Assembly (NCBI RefSeq): GCF_030077735.1
Contig: NZ_JASJEU010000013.1
Coordinates: 1 to 64,000, forward strand
From: Gordonibacter faecis
GTDB lineage: Bacteria; Actinomycetota; Coriobacteriia; Coriobacteriales; Eggerthellaceae
Direction of reading: 5' to 3'
DNA: 64,000 nt
Below, piece by piece: positions 15,513 through 24,021 of this stretch (positions are counted from its first letter, which is position 1; each line of letters starts with the position of its first letter). Under the pieces are notes generated by a model. The model was not told where the DNA came from. It did not search any database and was given only the letters and a program-made list of their open reading frames with translations. Made by a program: the position numbers and the translations under genes.

Positions 15513-15824
15513 TTAGCGGCCGTTCTTGTCGAGGCCGGCTCGTTTACGAGCTTCTTCGATGCCGCGGCCGCACTTCGCCATGTCGACACCAGCTGAGCCG
15601 GCGAAGATGGCCAGCACAAACGCGGTCAGCCACATGGCGCCGTTCAGTACCATGTTGCCCATCTCAATAGTGCCGTTGTACTCCAGCGTCGTTTTGGCCA
15701 GAATGATGAGCATCATCAGCGCCAGCGCGGCCAGAATCTTGATGAGGTCCTTGCGCCGACACGCCTGCAGGCGCTCGATCTCGGCACGTGCCTTGGCGGC
15801 ACCACCCTTTTTGTTCCTGCCCAT
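15513..15824 (-). CDS. Small two-helix membrane protein, paralogue 2
   Basis: The 103-residue product starts MGRNKKGGAAK, then IERLQACRRKDLIK, two hydrophobic helices (about residues 28-46 and 57-74), and the end CGRGIEEARKRAG. It matches the 10068-10397 protein over its whole length. It lies 58 bases downstream of the SpoVA-like membrane protein gene and probably shares its transcript. The recurring placement beside a multi-pass membrane gene suggests a partner protein. No known family was recognised. Confidence 0.72.
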   Translation of the reverse strand: MGRNKKGGAAKARAEIERLQACRRKDLIKILAALALMMLIILAKTTLEYNGTIEMGNMVLNGAMWLTAFVLAIFAGSAGVDMAKCGRGIEEARKRAGLDKNGR

Positions 15825-15882
15825 GCGTCTCCTTCCCCTGAACCTACCCTCTGAGAATAGGTCTTATACCTGTCGCGGTGGG

Positions 15883-16809
15883 CTAGCTTACGGCCGGTGC
15901 CTCTTCGGTTGCCGCAGCCGCACGTGGCGCAGCGGCCGCCGGAGCCTTTGCGCCGTCAAGCTCGTCGATGAGCCCCTGTGCCTTGGCGCGGTGCACCTCG
16001 CCAATGTTTGTGCGCCCGAACTTCGCATTGTAAATGAGGAACGTTGCCAAGCCCGTGAAGAAGAGTCCCGCCACGGCCAAAAGGAACGACCCGAGGTGCA
16101 GCAGCCCCTCGCCGAACTCGCCCATTGCGAACGACACACCCACGTTGTACATGTTATAACCGCCGACGGGAATCATCACGCTGAAACCCTGTCCCGCGAA
16201 GTTCGCCAGCGCGCCCGACACGCCCAGCGGTGCGAAGATGGCACCGCAGAACCAAGCCGTCAGCAGAATCCACACAGGCTTGCACTTCGGCGTGATGCTT
16301 TTCACTACCAGATACACCACCTGGAACAGCGCGCACAGAAGGCCACCCACCAAAAACGCCAGCGGGAATACGAGCGCGGTGGTGTTCTTCTCCACCACGA
16401 GCGCGGGCTCGATGTTCATCACGCCGCACACGTAGCCAAACAGAATGCTGATGGAAGCAGCTACCACGTTGAACCAGATCACCAGCCACAGGCCCTGCCA
16501 CACGGCCTTGCCCGTTGTGGCGTTATTCTTCGTCCAGGGGCCCACCATCTTCATACCCACAGCCATGGCGAAGCCGGAGAACGGCAGCAGCGCGCCGAAC
16601 GTACCCCATTTCTCCACCAGCTGATACACGCCGAAGCCGCCCAGAATGCAGCCGATCACGCCCATGCTGATGAGCGTTGATCCGCCGATGAAAAACTGCA
16701 TAGGCGTGCCGGTGAGCACCTGGGTCCACACCGTAACGAGAGCCTGCGCAATGAGCGCAAACAGGCCGCCGATGAAGAAGCTGTAGATAACCGTCTTGTA
16801 GGCTTTCAT
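15883..16809 (-). CDS. SpoVA-like membrane protein with two tandem repeats
   Basis: The 308-residue protein has about eight hydrophobic segments arranged as two SpoVAC/SpoVAEb-like units. The first contains FFIGGLFALIAQ, GGFGVYQLVEKWG-FGALLPFSGFAMAVG; the second contains FLVGGLLCALFQ and LGVSGALANFAGQGFSVMIPVGGYNMYNVG. In spore formers SpoVA proteins move dipicolinate, but no other sporulation gene is visible here, so a different transported compound is likely. The C-terminus is an Ala/Glu-rich cytoplasmic tail. A small membrane protein gene follows in the same direction. Confidence 0.72.
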   Translation of the reverse strand: MKAYKTVIYSFFIGGLFALIAQALVTVWTQVLTGTPMQFFIGGSTLISMGVIGCILGGFGVYQLVEKWGTFGALLPFSGFAMAVGMKMVGPWTKNNATTGKAVWQGLWLVIWFNVVAASISILFGYVCGVMNIEPALVVEKNTTALVFPLAFLVGGLLCALFQVVYLVVKSITPKCKPVWILLTAWFCGAIFAPLGVSGALANFAGQGFSVMIPVGGYNMYNVGVSFAMGEFGEGLLHLGSFLLAVAGLFFTGLATFLIYNAKFGRTNIGEVHRAKAQGLIDELDGAKAPAAAAPRAAAATEEAPAVS

Positions 16810-16978
16810 CGATTCATCCCCTCTGATTGCTCGAAGTTTCGTGATTGACGTGCGCGAAAGCGCAAGATGAGGCCATTGTACCGGCCGCGGGAGGGCCCCT
16901 ATCGACCCGCGCGTACTAGGCCTTGTTGATTTTTGTCCGCACGGGGGGATGAATCGTGCGTGCGGGGCGCGCGAGCGC

Positions 16979-17130
16979 GTGGGGAGTGGGAAGGAAGGGG
17001 GAGGGGAGGGGAGGGGGCGGGAGTGGCGCGAAGGCAGCGGTAGGAGCGTGGGGAAGAGGGTGTGGCGAGGGGGCAGGCGCGTGGTTGGAGTGTGGGGGAA
17101 GGCGGTGGGGAGGGCGATGCGGAAGAGGGC
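16979..17130 (+). repeat. G-rich low-complexity tract
   Basis: Plus-strand sequence is dominated by runs of three to six G separated by A or short words (for example GGAAGGGGGAGGGGAGGGG). Many open frames cross it but none has a plausible composition. The surrounding 16810-17629 is otherwise noncoding. The spacing of G runs could form G-quadruplexes. Confidence 0.6.
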
Positions 17131-17319
17131 GCCCAGAAAGCAGGAGAGCCGGAAGCGATGCTCCCGGCTCCTGTGTTTCAGACCTCCTCAATTATAAGAC
17201 CTCATCTACTACTTGGCAAGCACCTCTATCAAAAAAAGTGTCATCCTCAAGTACAGGAAGCACCTAAGGAGAAAGCACCTAATGCACCAGACCTGAAGCA
17301 CCGAAAGACGCCCCCCTTT

Positions 17320-17448
17320 GTCATCCTGAGCGGAGGCGGCAAAGCCGCCGTAGCCGAAGGATCCCGTGCGGTGCCAACCGTAAGACTCCCTGCTGACGCC
17401 GCTCGGGATCCTTCGACTACGCGCCTTCGGCGCTCCGCTCAGGATGAC
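17320..17448. repeat. REP-like long inverted repeat
   Basis: GTCATCCTGAG (17320-17330) with CGAAGGATCCCG (17355-17366) is mirrored by CGGGATCCTTCG (17404-17415) and CTCAGGATGAC (17438-17448). Each arm is about 45 bp and has its own small hairpin, giving a cruciform-like element. The phrase is common in dispersed repeats of many bacteria. A run of about ten G follows at 17450. Confidence 0.65.
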
Positions 17449-17629
17449 AAGGGGGGGGGTACCTTGTGGTGTCCGCCGGGGTGACAAGGGGGCGCCACTT
17501 GCCGTTCAAATATGTTGATATTTCGTTACCGCCACCCCCTGGTGGGATGATTTGCCACAATAGGGGTTCACGAGTGGTGCGGGCGGGGGGTTCGCGCAAG
17601 TGAGCGCCTAGAGCATAAAGAGAGGCAAC

Positions 17630-18787
17630 GTGGAGCAGGACGCGAGGACAACGGTGCGGCGGCTGAAGCGCAAGCTGAGGCATCTGCCCACGTGGGCGAA
17701 GGTATCTGCCCTGTGCGTCTGCTGCCTGGCTGCGTTCGCGGGCGCGGCGTGGGCTCTCACCGTAAACGCGGTCAATCCGGAGGTTCCCGAAGTTCCTCTT
17801 GAAAGCCTCGGCGGCCCAACCGATGCCGAGGCGGCACCGCTTTCCAGCGCCAACACCGCAAGCGCCGAGGGCGGCGAAATCGCGCCCGCAGAAACCTCTA
17901 CGCTCCAAAAAGTGGAAGTGGCTCGCTCGGCATTCGATACCATTCCCAATACCACCAACATCAGCCTGTTCGACGCGACGGGTGCCAGGCGCGCCATCGA
18001 CCCCGCCGAGGCGCACGACGCGGTGGCCGCGCTCGCAGCGTTTCGCGAGGCAGGCAACGACGTGGGCTTTGTGGTGTACGACTTCGCCACCGAGCGTGGG
18101 CTTGCCTACAACGCCGACGTCTCGTGCTTCTCGGCCAGCACTATCAAGGCGCCGTTCGTGACCTACGTCGCGCAAAACGTGGTGGACGCCGGGCGCGCTT
18201 CGCTCGACGACGTCGTGTACGAAGACGTCATCATGGATGGCACCGGCGTCATGGCCACCGACGACGAGGACACCTACGACGTGCGCGCAGTCATGTACAA
18301 CACCATCGTCCATTCCGACAACACCGGCTACGCGCTGTTGCGCGACGAATACGGCGAGGGTTTTGAAGCGTGGGCCGGCGCGGCTGGTGTGGATGCCTCG
18401 CAGTGGGTGGGCGAGTGGTACCCGAACTACACGCCGCGCGACCTGGCGAAACTCTGGCTGGTGGTAGGCGAATACCTGCGCGGCGGCCAGGGCTGTTCCG
18501 GCCTGTGCGAAGACATGCTGTCGCAGACAAGCACGTCGTTTATTCGCAAAGCGCTCGGCGACAAGCACGCGGTGTTGGCGAAGGCGGGCTACGAAATTGA
18601 CACGCCGTGGTACGACATGGGCTCGCTCAACGATGCCGGCATCGTGCGCACCGAAACGGGCGATTACCTGGTGGCCATCATGTCCAACGCCGATTACGAC
18701 GACGAATTCTTCACCGACAACGAGCATCTGATTGTCGATTTGGTGAAAGGGCTCGACCAAGCGCGCGAGCGCCTGTTGGTTGGCTAG
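17630..18787 (+). CDS. Class A beta-lactamase-fold serine hydrolase, membrane-anchored
   Basis: The 385-residue protein has a basic start, one N-terminal membrane helix (about residues 24-43), a Pro/Ala/Glu-rich linker, and a serine hydrolase domain. The three motifs of the fold are visible: SASTIKAPF (SxxK), HSDNTGY (SDN) and AKAGY in the place of KTG. It begins with GTG; GAGAGG is upstream. It should act outside the membrane as a peptidase or beta-lactam-binding enzyme. The neighbours are cell-wall genes. True beta-lactamase activity cannot be inferred, since the omega-loop region is not clearly of that type. Confidence 0.8.
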   Translation: MEQDARTTVRRLKRKLRHLPTWAKVSALCVCCLAAFAGAAWALTVNAVNPEVPEVPLESLGGPTDAEAAPLSSANTASAEGGEIAPAETSTLQKVEVARSAFDTIPNTTNISLFDATGARRAIDPAEAHDAVAALAAFREAGNDVGFVVYDFATERGLAYNADVSCFSASTIKAPFVTYVAQNVVDAGRASLDDVVYEDVIMDGTGVMATDDEDTYDVRAVMYNTIVHSDNTGYALLRDEYGEGFEAWAGAAGVDASQWVGEWYPNYTPRDLAKLWLVVGEYLRGGQGCSGLCEDMLSQTSTSFIRKALGDKHAVLAKAGYEIDTPWYDMGSLNDAGIVRTETGDYLVAIMSNADYDDEFFTDNEHLIVDLVKGLDQARERLLVG

Positions 18788-18931
18788 CGCTCCGTCCCCA
18801 CGAAGGCCCGTGCCCGTATGACTGTGACACCAAGGCAAAACCCTCACTTCGCCGGTGAGGCAAGGCCGATTATCAGGCAATTCGTGGAGATTCCGCGGTC
18901 GTTTCGCCAGAGGTGCCGCTGGTTCTTTACC

Positions 18932-20137
18932 ATGGTCGCCATGCAAAAAGCTCATCGACAGTGCAGGCCCTGCTCGTCCACGCGCCGCGCGCCCGCCCAC
19001 GTTGTGGTGGCGACGGCGCTTGCGTGCGTGATGGCGCTGTCCGGATTCCCGGTTCTGGAGCCAGCGGAAAAGCCCGCCCAGGCTTTTGCCGATGAAACGG
19101 CGGATGCCGAACAGGCGCTCGACGACGCGCAGCTGGCGCTGGAATCCGCCGAAGCGCGCATGACCGCACTCACCGCCCAGTACGAAGCCATCAAGCGTGA
19201 ATCTGACGAGCTGCAAGCGCGCATCAGCGAGATGGCGGCCCAAGCGCTCGAAGCGCAGCAGGCGCTTATTGAAGGCCGCGAAGCGCTGGGCAAAACGGCG
19301 GTGCAGGAATACCTCAATGGCGGCTCCGCGCAGTCGATGCTTACGCTGCTCCTGCAATCCACCGACTTCAACGACCTTGTACGCAACATGGGGTATCTTG
19401 ATGCCATCATGCGTCGCCAGGCCGAAGATGTGTCCGAGCAAAAGGAACGCTCCGATAACTTCGACGCACTCATTCTGGAACTGGACGAGCAGAAGGACGC
19501 CCAGGACGAGAAGTTGCGCACCCTGGAACAGAAGAAAACCGAGGCCGAACGCGTGGTGGCAAGCGCCACGGAGGCTCTGTCCGATGCGCGGGATGATTAC
19601 GCCGCGCGCCTGGAGGAACTGAAGCGCAAGGCCGACGAACTGGCGAATTCCGGCGAGTCGGGTGGGCCGGTTATTGTTGATGGCGCGGACACGGTGGATC
19701 GCCCCGATGTGGTGGGCCCTGATGCTGAGGTGCAGCCCAACCCCGATCCTGCACCACCGGCGCCGGCGCCTGAGCCTGACGTGCCTACGCCCACGCCGGG
19801 TGACACGGTGGGGTGGCTCTCGGGCGTGGCATCGGCGTACGGCGGAGCAACCGACCCCTACACGCCGAACCCAGGCACCACGGCAACCGGTGCGGTATGT
19901 GACGACTGGTCGATGGGTGTGGCAGTGCCCACGTCGTGGGATCGCTACTGGCAGTACTATGGTCGCACGGTGGAAATATCGTACGGCGGACAAACGGTAT
20001 TTGCTGTGGTGAATGACTGTGGTGGCATGGAGAACGGAGCTCGTTCGCTCGACTTGCAGCCGGGCGTGTGGAAAGCTTTCGGCGCCACGTCGTGCCAGGA
20101 CTGGGGCTTACGTACGGTGAGTTACCGTTTCCTGTAG
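18932..20137 (+). CDS. Secreted PcsB-like coiled coil with RlpA/3D-type barrel
   Basis: Starting at ATG 18932 (18941 also possible) the product is about 401 residues. It has a signal segment (VVVATALACVMALSGF), a long Ala/Glu coiled coil as in PcsB/CwlO N-termini (about residues 50-240), a Pro/Asp linker, and a C-terminal double-psi barrel with GVASAYGG, TATG and AVVNDCGGM-NGARSLDLQPGVWKAFG. This is the RlpA/3D-domain type, a likely peptidoglycan-binding or lytic enzyme. It lies in the cell-wall cluster. The aspartate in NDC and LDL could be catalytic in the MltA/3D sense. Confidence 0.78.
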   Translation: MVAMQKAHRQCRPCSSTRRAPAHVVVATALACVMALSGFPVLEPAEKPAQAFADETADAEQALDDAQLALESAEARMTALTAQYEAIKRESDELQARISEMAAQALEAQQALIEGREALGKTAVQEYLNGGSAQSMLTLLLQSTDFNDLVRNMGYLDAIMRRQAEDVSEQKERSDNFDALILELDEQKDAQDEKLRTLEQKKTEAERVVASATEALSDARDDYAARLEELKRKADELANSGESGGPVIVDGADTVDRPDVVGPDAEVQPNPDPAPPAPAPEPDVPTPTPGDTVGWLSGVASAYGGATDPYTPNPGTTATGAVCDDWSMGVAVPTSWDRYWQYYGRTVEISYGGQTVFAVVNDCGGMENGARSLDLQPGVWKAFGATSCQDWGLRTVSYRFL

Positions 20138-20369
20138 GTGGTGCTCGCGCGGGCGTGCGGCGCGGGTGTACGAACGTGCGCTGGCCTGAGGTTCGCGCTC
20201 GGCGTCTTCCATTTGTTGCCCCTTTTACTTCCGCTTCCCCTTCTCGCTTCCCTTCAACCATCCGTTGGATCATCGTCTTCCACTGCGCTCGTGTTTCCCC
20301 TGATGCTAGCATTGATGGGATAGCTGCACAGGGGTGCGGCTTCTAGTGCATGAGAGCGCAGGAGGATCC

Positions 20370-21098
20370 ATGAACAAAGCAAAGACGTGCAAGGCGATGC
20401 TCGGGGCGCTGGGTGCCTCGGTTCTACTGACGGCAGGGCTGGCCACGACGGCGTTCGCAGCCGAGGCGGTAACAACGATGGCCACCACGGCGCCGCTGAA
20501 TCTGCGCGACGCGTCCAGCCTGAACGGCGCGGTGATTGATGTCATGCCGCAGGGGGCGTCGGTGCCGGTGTACGGTATGACCGACAGCGGTTGGTATCAC
20601 GTGAAGTACCAGGACAAAGAGGGCTTCTGCTACTTCCAGTACCTGAACTTTGAGGGCACGCAAGAGGGTACCGTGCACGACGGCAAGACCACCACGATGT
20701 ACGCCACCGCGCCGCTGAACGTGCGTGCGCAGCCGAACACGGAGAGCGCCATTTTGGGCTCGCTTGCCGTGGACGAGGGCGTGCCGGTGGTTGCCAAGCA
20801 TGACGGTTGGTTTACGGTGAACTATCAGGGCCAGGATGCGTACTGCTACGGCGGGTATCTGGGCTTTGGCCAGGGCGGCTACACGCCGGATGCGGAAAGC
20901 ACCGCCGGCAAGAACACCATGAACAGCCTGGTCACCACCGCGCCACTGAACGTGCGCACAGCCCCCGGCATGGACGCTCGCATCATCGGCTCGTTCGCCG
21001 CGGGTGAAACTGTGAACGTGCTAGCCATGGAAGGCGACTGGTACAAAGTAAAGTTCGGCGACACCACGGGCTATTCGCACATTGATTACTTGAAGTAA
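20370..21098 (+). CDS. Secreted protein with three bacterial SH3 domains
   Basis: The 242-residue protein begins MNKAKTCK after GGAGG, has a signal peptide ending AFAAEA near residue 31, and contains three SH3b repeats, each starting TAPLN(L/V)R and ending in a GY/CY-type strand (about residues 36-90, 110-165 and 189-242). Bacterial SH3 domains bind cell-wall peptides or glycans. No catalytic domain is attached, so it may be a wall-binding adaptor. It is followed by a good terminator. Confidence 0.85.
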   Translation: MNKAKTCKAMLGALGASVLLTAGLATTAFAAEAVTTMATTAPLNLRDASSLNGAVIDVMPQGASVPVYGMTDSGWYHVKYQDKEGFCYFQYLNFEGTQEGTVHDGKTTTMYATAPLNVRAQPNTESAILGSLAVDEGVPVVAKHDGWFTVNYQGQDAYCYGGYLGFGQGGYTPDAESTAGKNTMNSLVTTAPLNVRTAPGMDARIIGSFAAGETVNVLAMEGDWYKVKFGDTTGYSHIDYLK

Positions 21099-21116
21099 GA
21101 AAGAGCCAGCAAGTTG

Positions 21117-21142
21117 AGGGGCGCGCAAGCGCCCCTTTTTTT
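21117..21142 (+). terminator. Rho-independent terminator
   Basis: AGGGGCGC (21117-21124) pairs with GCGCCCCT (21129-21136) with a four-base loop, followed by a run of seven T. It lies 18 bases after the SH3-protein stop codon. Confidence 0.9.
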
Positions 21143-21148
21143 GTGGGG

Positions 21149-21350
21149 AAAAGTGTGACGCGCTTACGCGCTACTGATTACGCCACGAATCTCCCAACGC
21201 CCTATCTCCACGACGCGGGCTGACTGACTGGTAGGCGACGTCTGACTAGTGGGACAACCACTGTAGGGGACTTTTGTTACAGCCCCGTTCGCGCGTAAGC
21301 GCGAAAACGCAGGTCATTGTTGAATTCTGCGACGGAGAAGGCTCTTCGTG
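21149..21350. repeat. MITE-like repeat, partial copy
   Basis: It begins AAAAGTGTGACGCGCTTACG and continues with CCACGACGCGGGCTGACT, GGACAACCACTGTAGGG, GTTCGCGCG-AAGCGCGAAAACGCAGGTCA and ATTCTGCGACGGAG. These blocks appear in the same order in the copy at 46659 and, with wording changes, at 51974. The far terminus is missing. The stretch 21351-21725 beyond it shows nothing I can assign. Confidence 0.65.
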
Positions 21351-21725
21351 AATCACCTCCCGACAACCCACCTTTCATCAAAGGGCGACGGCTTTAGGGT
21401 CCCTTCACCCCCTGTCATAAGCACGGTTTCTGCCAGATGGGACCGGGTTGAATCTCGGTGGGTAGATGCCATCAGTAATGTCGCAGGGAATGTGCCTATC
21501 CCTGATATATACCTCTTCCGGAAAGCACCAAGTGTCGTCCGCGGAGCATCAAATCGACCTTTTCTCGCAGCAATCTGCCCCAAACTGTTCCAAAAACCGC
21601 ACTTTGCATGCACGAGGGCGGGCGTGAAGCGCGAAAACGATACCGGTTGGGGTATGTCTCCCCGCCGCACAACCCGCAGGCGCGCTTTTCCATCACGGGC
21701 GCGCCTGTGTGGTTTCTGGGTGCGC

Positions 21726-22529
21726 TTACTCTACCTCGGGCAGAAGCAGGTTCAGGTCAACAGGGGTGGGGATGCCGGATATGGTGCCGGCGTTGGTGTA
21801 TTGCCAGATGGCGAAGTCGAATTGGGCGCTGGGTTTTTGGGCGTCGTATTCGGCGAACCAGACAGGGCGGGTGCCGAGGGCTTCGCGGTTGTAGCGGGCC
21901 ATGTCGCCTTTGTTGCCGTAGATCATGGTGTCGTAGCCGGCCGCCTCAAGCCGCTCACAGAACGCGAGCGCGCAGGCGGTCAGCGTATCGCGGCTGAGGT
22001 TATTCGCGCGCCCGGCCGCATCGGGCACGGGCTCGTGGTCGAACACCACGGGCAGCGCCACAAAGCGCCCGGCCAGGGCTTTCAGCACGAGGTCAGCCTC
22101 TTCGCGCGCCTCTTCCGCCGTGATGGCTTGCGAGAAGAAGTACACGCCCACGTCAAGCCCCGCCGCGGAAGCACCGTCGACGTTTTCCGCAAAGCGCTCG
22201 TCCACGAACAGGCCGCCTTCGGTGTAGCCGCGGTTGCCAGCGCGCACGAACGCGAAGTCGACGCCGTCGGCGGCAACGGCCTGCCAGTCTATCGCACCCT
22301 GGTGGCTCGACACGTCCACGCCCAGCTGAGAGCGCTTCTCGCCGTCCTGATACACCAGCCTGTCGTCGGTGCGCTCAAGCTTCGTCCAGTCATACGGGCT
22401 CACGTACGCCTCCGGCGCATCCGCCGCCGGGGCACCCCCGCACCCAGCCAAAGCGATGGCGGCGCAGCACGCGGCCGCAACAACAAGGGCACCAAGCGCC
22501 CAGCAGGTTCTCTTGAATGTTCGCATCAT
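21726..22529 (-). CDS. GH25 lysozyme-like lipoprotein
   Basis: The 267-residue product has a lipoprotein signal (ALAGCGG near residues 27-33), a short linker, and a glycoside hydrolase 25 domain: GVDVSSHQGAIDW (catalytic Asp), FAFVRAGNRGYTEGG, VGVYFFSQA, VVFDHEP and MIYGNKGD, finishing with FAIWQYTNAGTISGI-TPVDLN. The domain cuts the glycan chain between MurNAc and GlcNAc. The protein should sit on the outer face of the membrane. The expected catalytic glutamate aligns in FDHEP. A 38-base gap separates it from the GT51 gene. Confidence 0.88.
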   Translation of the reverse strand: MMRTFKRTCWALGALVVAAACCAAIALAGCGGAPAADAPEAYVSPYDWTKLERTDDRLVYQDGEKRSQLGVDVSSHQGAIDWQAVAADGVDFAFVRAGNRGYTEGGLFVDERFAENVDGASAAGLDVGVYFFSQAITAEEAREEADLVLKALAGRFVALPVVFDHEPVPDAAGRANNLSRDTLTACALAFCERLEAAGYDTMIYGNKGDMARYNREALGTRPVWFAEYDAQKPSAQFDFAIWQYTNAGTISGIPTPVDLNLLLPEVE

Positions 22530-22567
22530 GCAAACATCCTAACAAACTGGCGGCGCATCTGACAAAT

Positions 22568-23311
22568 CTAGGCCGCGGGCTGCAACGCTATGCGCACCGC
22601 TTCCGATTCGCTCAGATAATCGCAGGCCACCAGGCGTTTGAGCACCTGGTGTTGGCGTTGCTGGGCAAGCTCGGGGTGCTCGGTGGGCGAGTACGCGCTG
22701 GGGGCATTCGGTACGCCGGCTAAAAGCGTGCACTGGCTGGCGCTCAGCTCTGACGGGCTGATGTGGTAATACCCCCTGCTGGCCTGGCCAATTCCTTCGT
22801 AGCCGTCGCCAAAATAGATGGAGTTCACGTACATCTCCAAAATTTCACTTTTTGAGAAGCGCTGCTCTAGTGTTACGGCCATGAACACCTCAGCTATCTT
22901 GCGCTCGATGGTTTGCTCCTGAGTGAAGTATTCGTTTTTCGCCAGCTGCTGGGTGATGGTGCTGCCGCCTTCCACAATGGCACCGGCCCTCACGTCGTTT
23001 GCGAGCGCGCGCAATGTGGCCAGCGGGTCGAACCCGAAGTGCATATAAAAGCGGTGGTCCTCCACGGCGACGACGGCCTGTACATACAGGTCGGGGAGGG
23101 TTTCAATCGGCGTGAAATCCTGGCTGTTTTCTATGCGCTGCTGCATTTCGGAGAGCGGTAGGCCGTCGAGCGCCTCGCGGTACTGGTGGAAGCCGCGCGC
23201 CATGAAATAGGTGATCACCAGCGCTATCAGAACCAGCACAACCACCAAAACGCGCCCGATGAACGTCAAAACAGACGCTCCGGTGGATGCGTGGGCTTTG
23301 CTGCGCGCCAT
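22568..23311 (-). CDS. Monofunctional peptidoglycan glycosyltransferase (GT51)
   Basis: The 247-residue protein has one N-terminal membrane helix (about residues 16-38) and a GT51 domain with EDHRFYMHFGFDP (catalytic Glu), GGSTITQQLAKN, RKIAEVFMAVTLEQRFSK-EILEMYVN and a final GVPNAPSAYSPTEHPE. It polymerises lipid II into glycan chains outside the membrane. No transpeptidase domain is present, so it is monofunctional like MtgA. The transcript probably continues into the lysozyme gene, pairing a glycan synthase with a glycan hydrolase. Confidence 0.9.
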   Translation of the reverse strand: MARSKAHASTGASVLTFIGRVLVVVLVLIALVITYFMARGFHQYREALDGLPLSEMQQRIENSQDFTPIETLPDLYVQAVVAVEDHRFYMHFGFDPLATLRALANDVRAGAIVEGGSTITQQLAKNEYFTQEQTIERKIAEVFMAVTLEQRFSKSEILEMYVNSIYFGDGYEGIGQASRGYYHISPSELSASQCTLLAGVPNAPSAYSPTEHPELAQQRQHQVLKRLVACDYLSESEAVRIALQPAA

Positions 23312-23565
23312 ACGTGCCTCTTTTCTTCCGTGCGTTTCTGCTGTTCAGAGCCATTGTTTTTGGCATATTCTTACGATACCGCGCGCGTCTTAAGGCAACC
23401 TTACTTGCTGCTTGCTCGCGTCTTACATTCTCGCAAGGATTACCGTGCCGGATATACTACCCTTACGCTATACTTAGCTTAGCAAGCGGCACCAAGGTGT
23501 CGCGGCAAGTTCTCCGTGTTGCGTGAAGGGCGCAACCATGACGAGCGGTGAGGAGCGATGAGACT

Positions 23566-23976
23566 ATGATGATTTCGACGAAGGGGCGCTACGCCTTGCG
23601 GCTCATGATCGATATCGCCAGCCGGGAGCAGGACGGATCTCCGGTCACCATGCGCCAAGCTGCCGAGCGCGAGAATTTGTCGGTAAAGTATTTGGAGCAG
23701 CTGGGCGGCGCATTGGTGAAGGCCGGCGTGCTGAAGAGCATTCGCGGCGTGTGCGGCGGCTATCTGCTGGCTCGCCCGGCTGAGGACATTTTGGCGGGCG
23801 ACATTCTGCGTGCCACGGAGGGAAGTTGTGCGCCCGTGTCGTGCCTGGAAGATGGGGCGGATGCGTGTCCGCGCCGCGACGAATGCGTGGCCATCAACTT
23901 CTGGCGCGGTTTGGACAAAGCCATTGAGGACTACGTGGATGGCGTGACGTTGGCCGACCTGGTGGCCATGGCGTAG
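23566..23976 (+). CDS. Rrf2/IscR-type transcriptional regulator
   Basis: The 136-residue protein starts MMISTKGRYALRLMIDIA, the standard Rrf2 opening, with a winged helix (VTMRQAAERENLSVKYLEQLGGALVKAGVL) and the wing RGVCGGYLLAR. Three cysteines follow in SCLEDGADACPRRDEC, the spacing expected for an IscR-like Fe-S ligand set. It probably senses iron-sulfur or redox status. AGGAG lies ten bases before ATG 23566; a GTG at 23548 is a less likely start. No target operon is adjacent, so it may act elsewhere. Confidence 0.85.
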   Translation: MMISTKGRYALRLMIDIASREQDGSPVTMRQAAERENLSVKYLEQLGGALVKAGVLKSIRGVCGGYLLARPAEDILAGDILRATEGSCAPVSCLEDGADACPRRDECVAINFWRGLDKAIEDYVDGVTLADLVAMA

Positions 23977-24021
23977 GGGCCGCGCGTATTCGCGCATTCG
24001 TGGCCGCGCGCTTTCGTTGTG

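Noticed and set aside
16949..17267. Gly/Arg-rich frames in the G-rich tract
   Set aside because: Low-complexity sequence without start context; the composition follows directly from the G runs.
17630..18787. Call as a true beta-lactamase resistance gene
   Set aside because: The SxxK, SDN and KxG motifs show the fold, but the catalytic omega-loop glutamate of class A beta-lactamases was not clear, and the context is cell-wall metabolism.
17417..19993. 858-residue open frame on the minus strand
   Set aside because: It covers the serine hydrolase and PcsB/RlpA-like genes in antisense, begins in a REP-like repeat and is rich in Arg/His; it is a shadow frame.
21351..21725. Possible degraded gene in the gap before the GH25 gene
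   Set aside because: Translations in all frames were looked at and no family could be recognised; it is left as unassigned.
21348..22562. 404-residue open frame on the plus strand
   Set aside because: It is antisense to the GH25 gene and has no ribosome site or motif.
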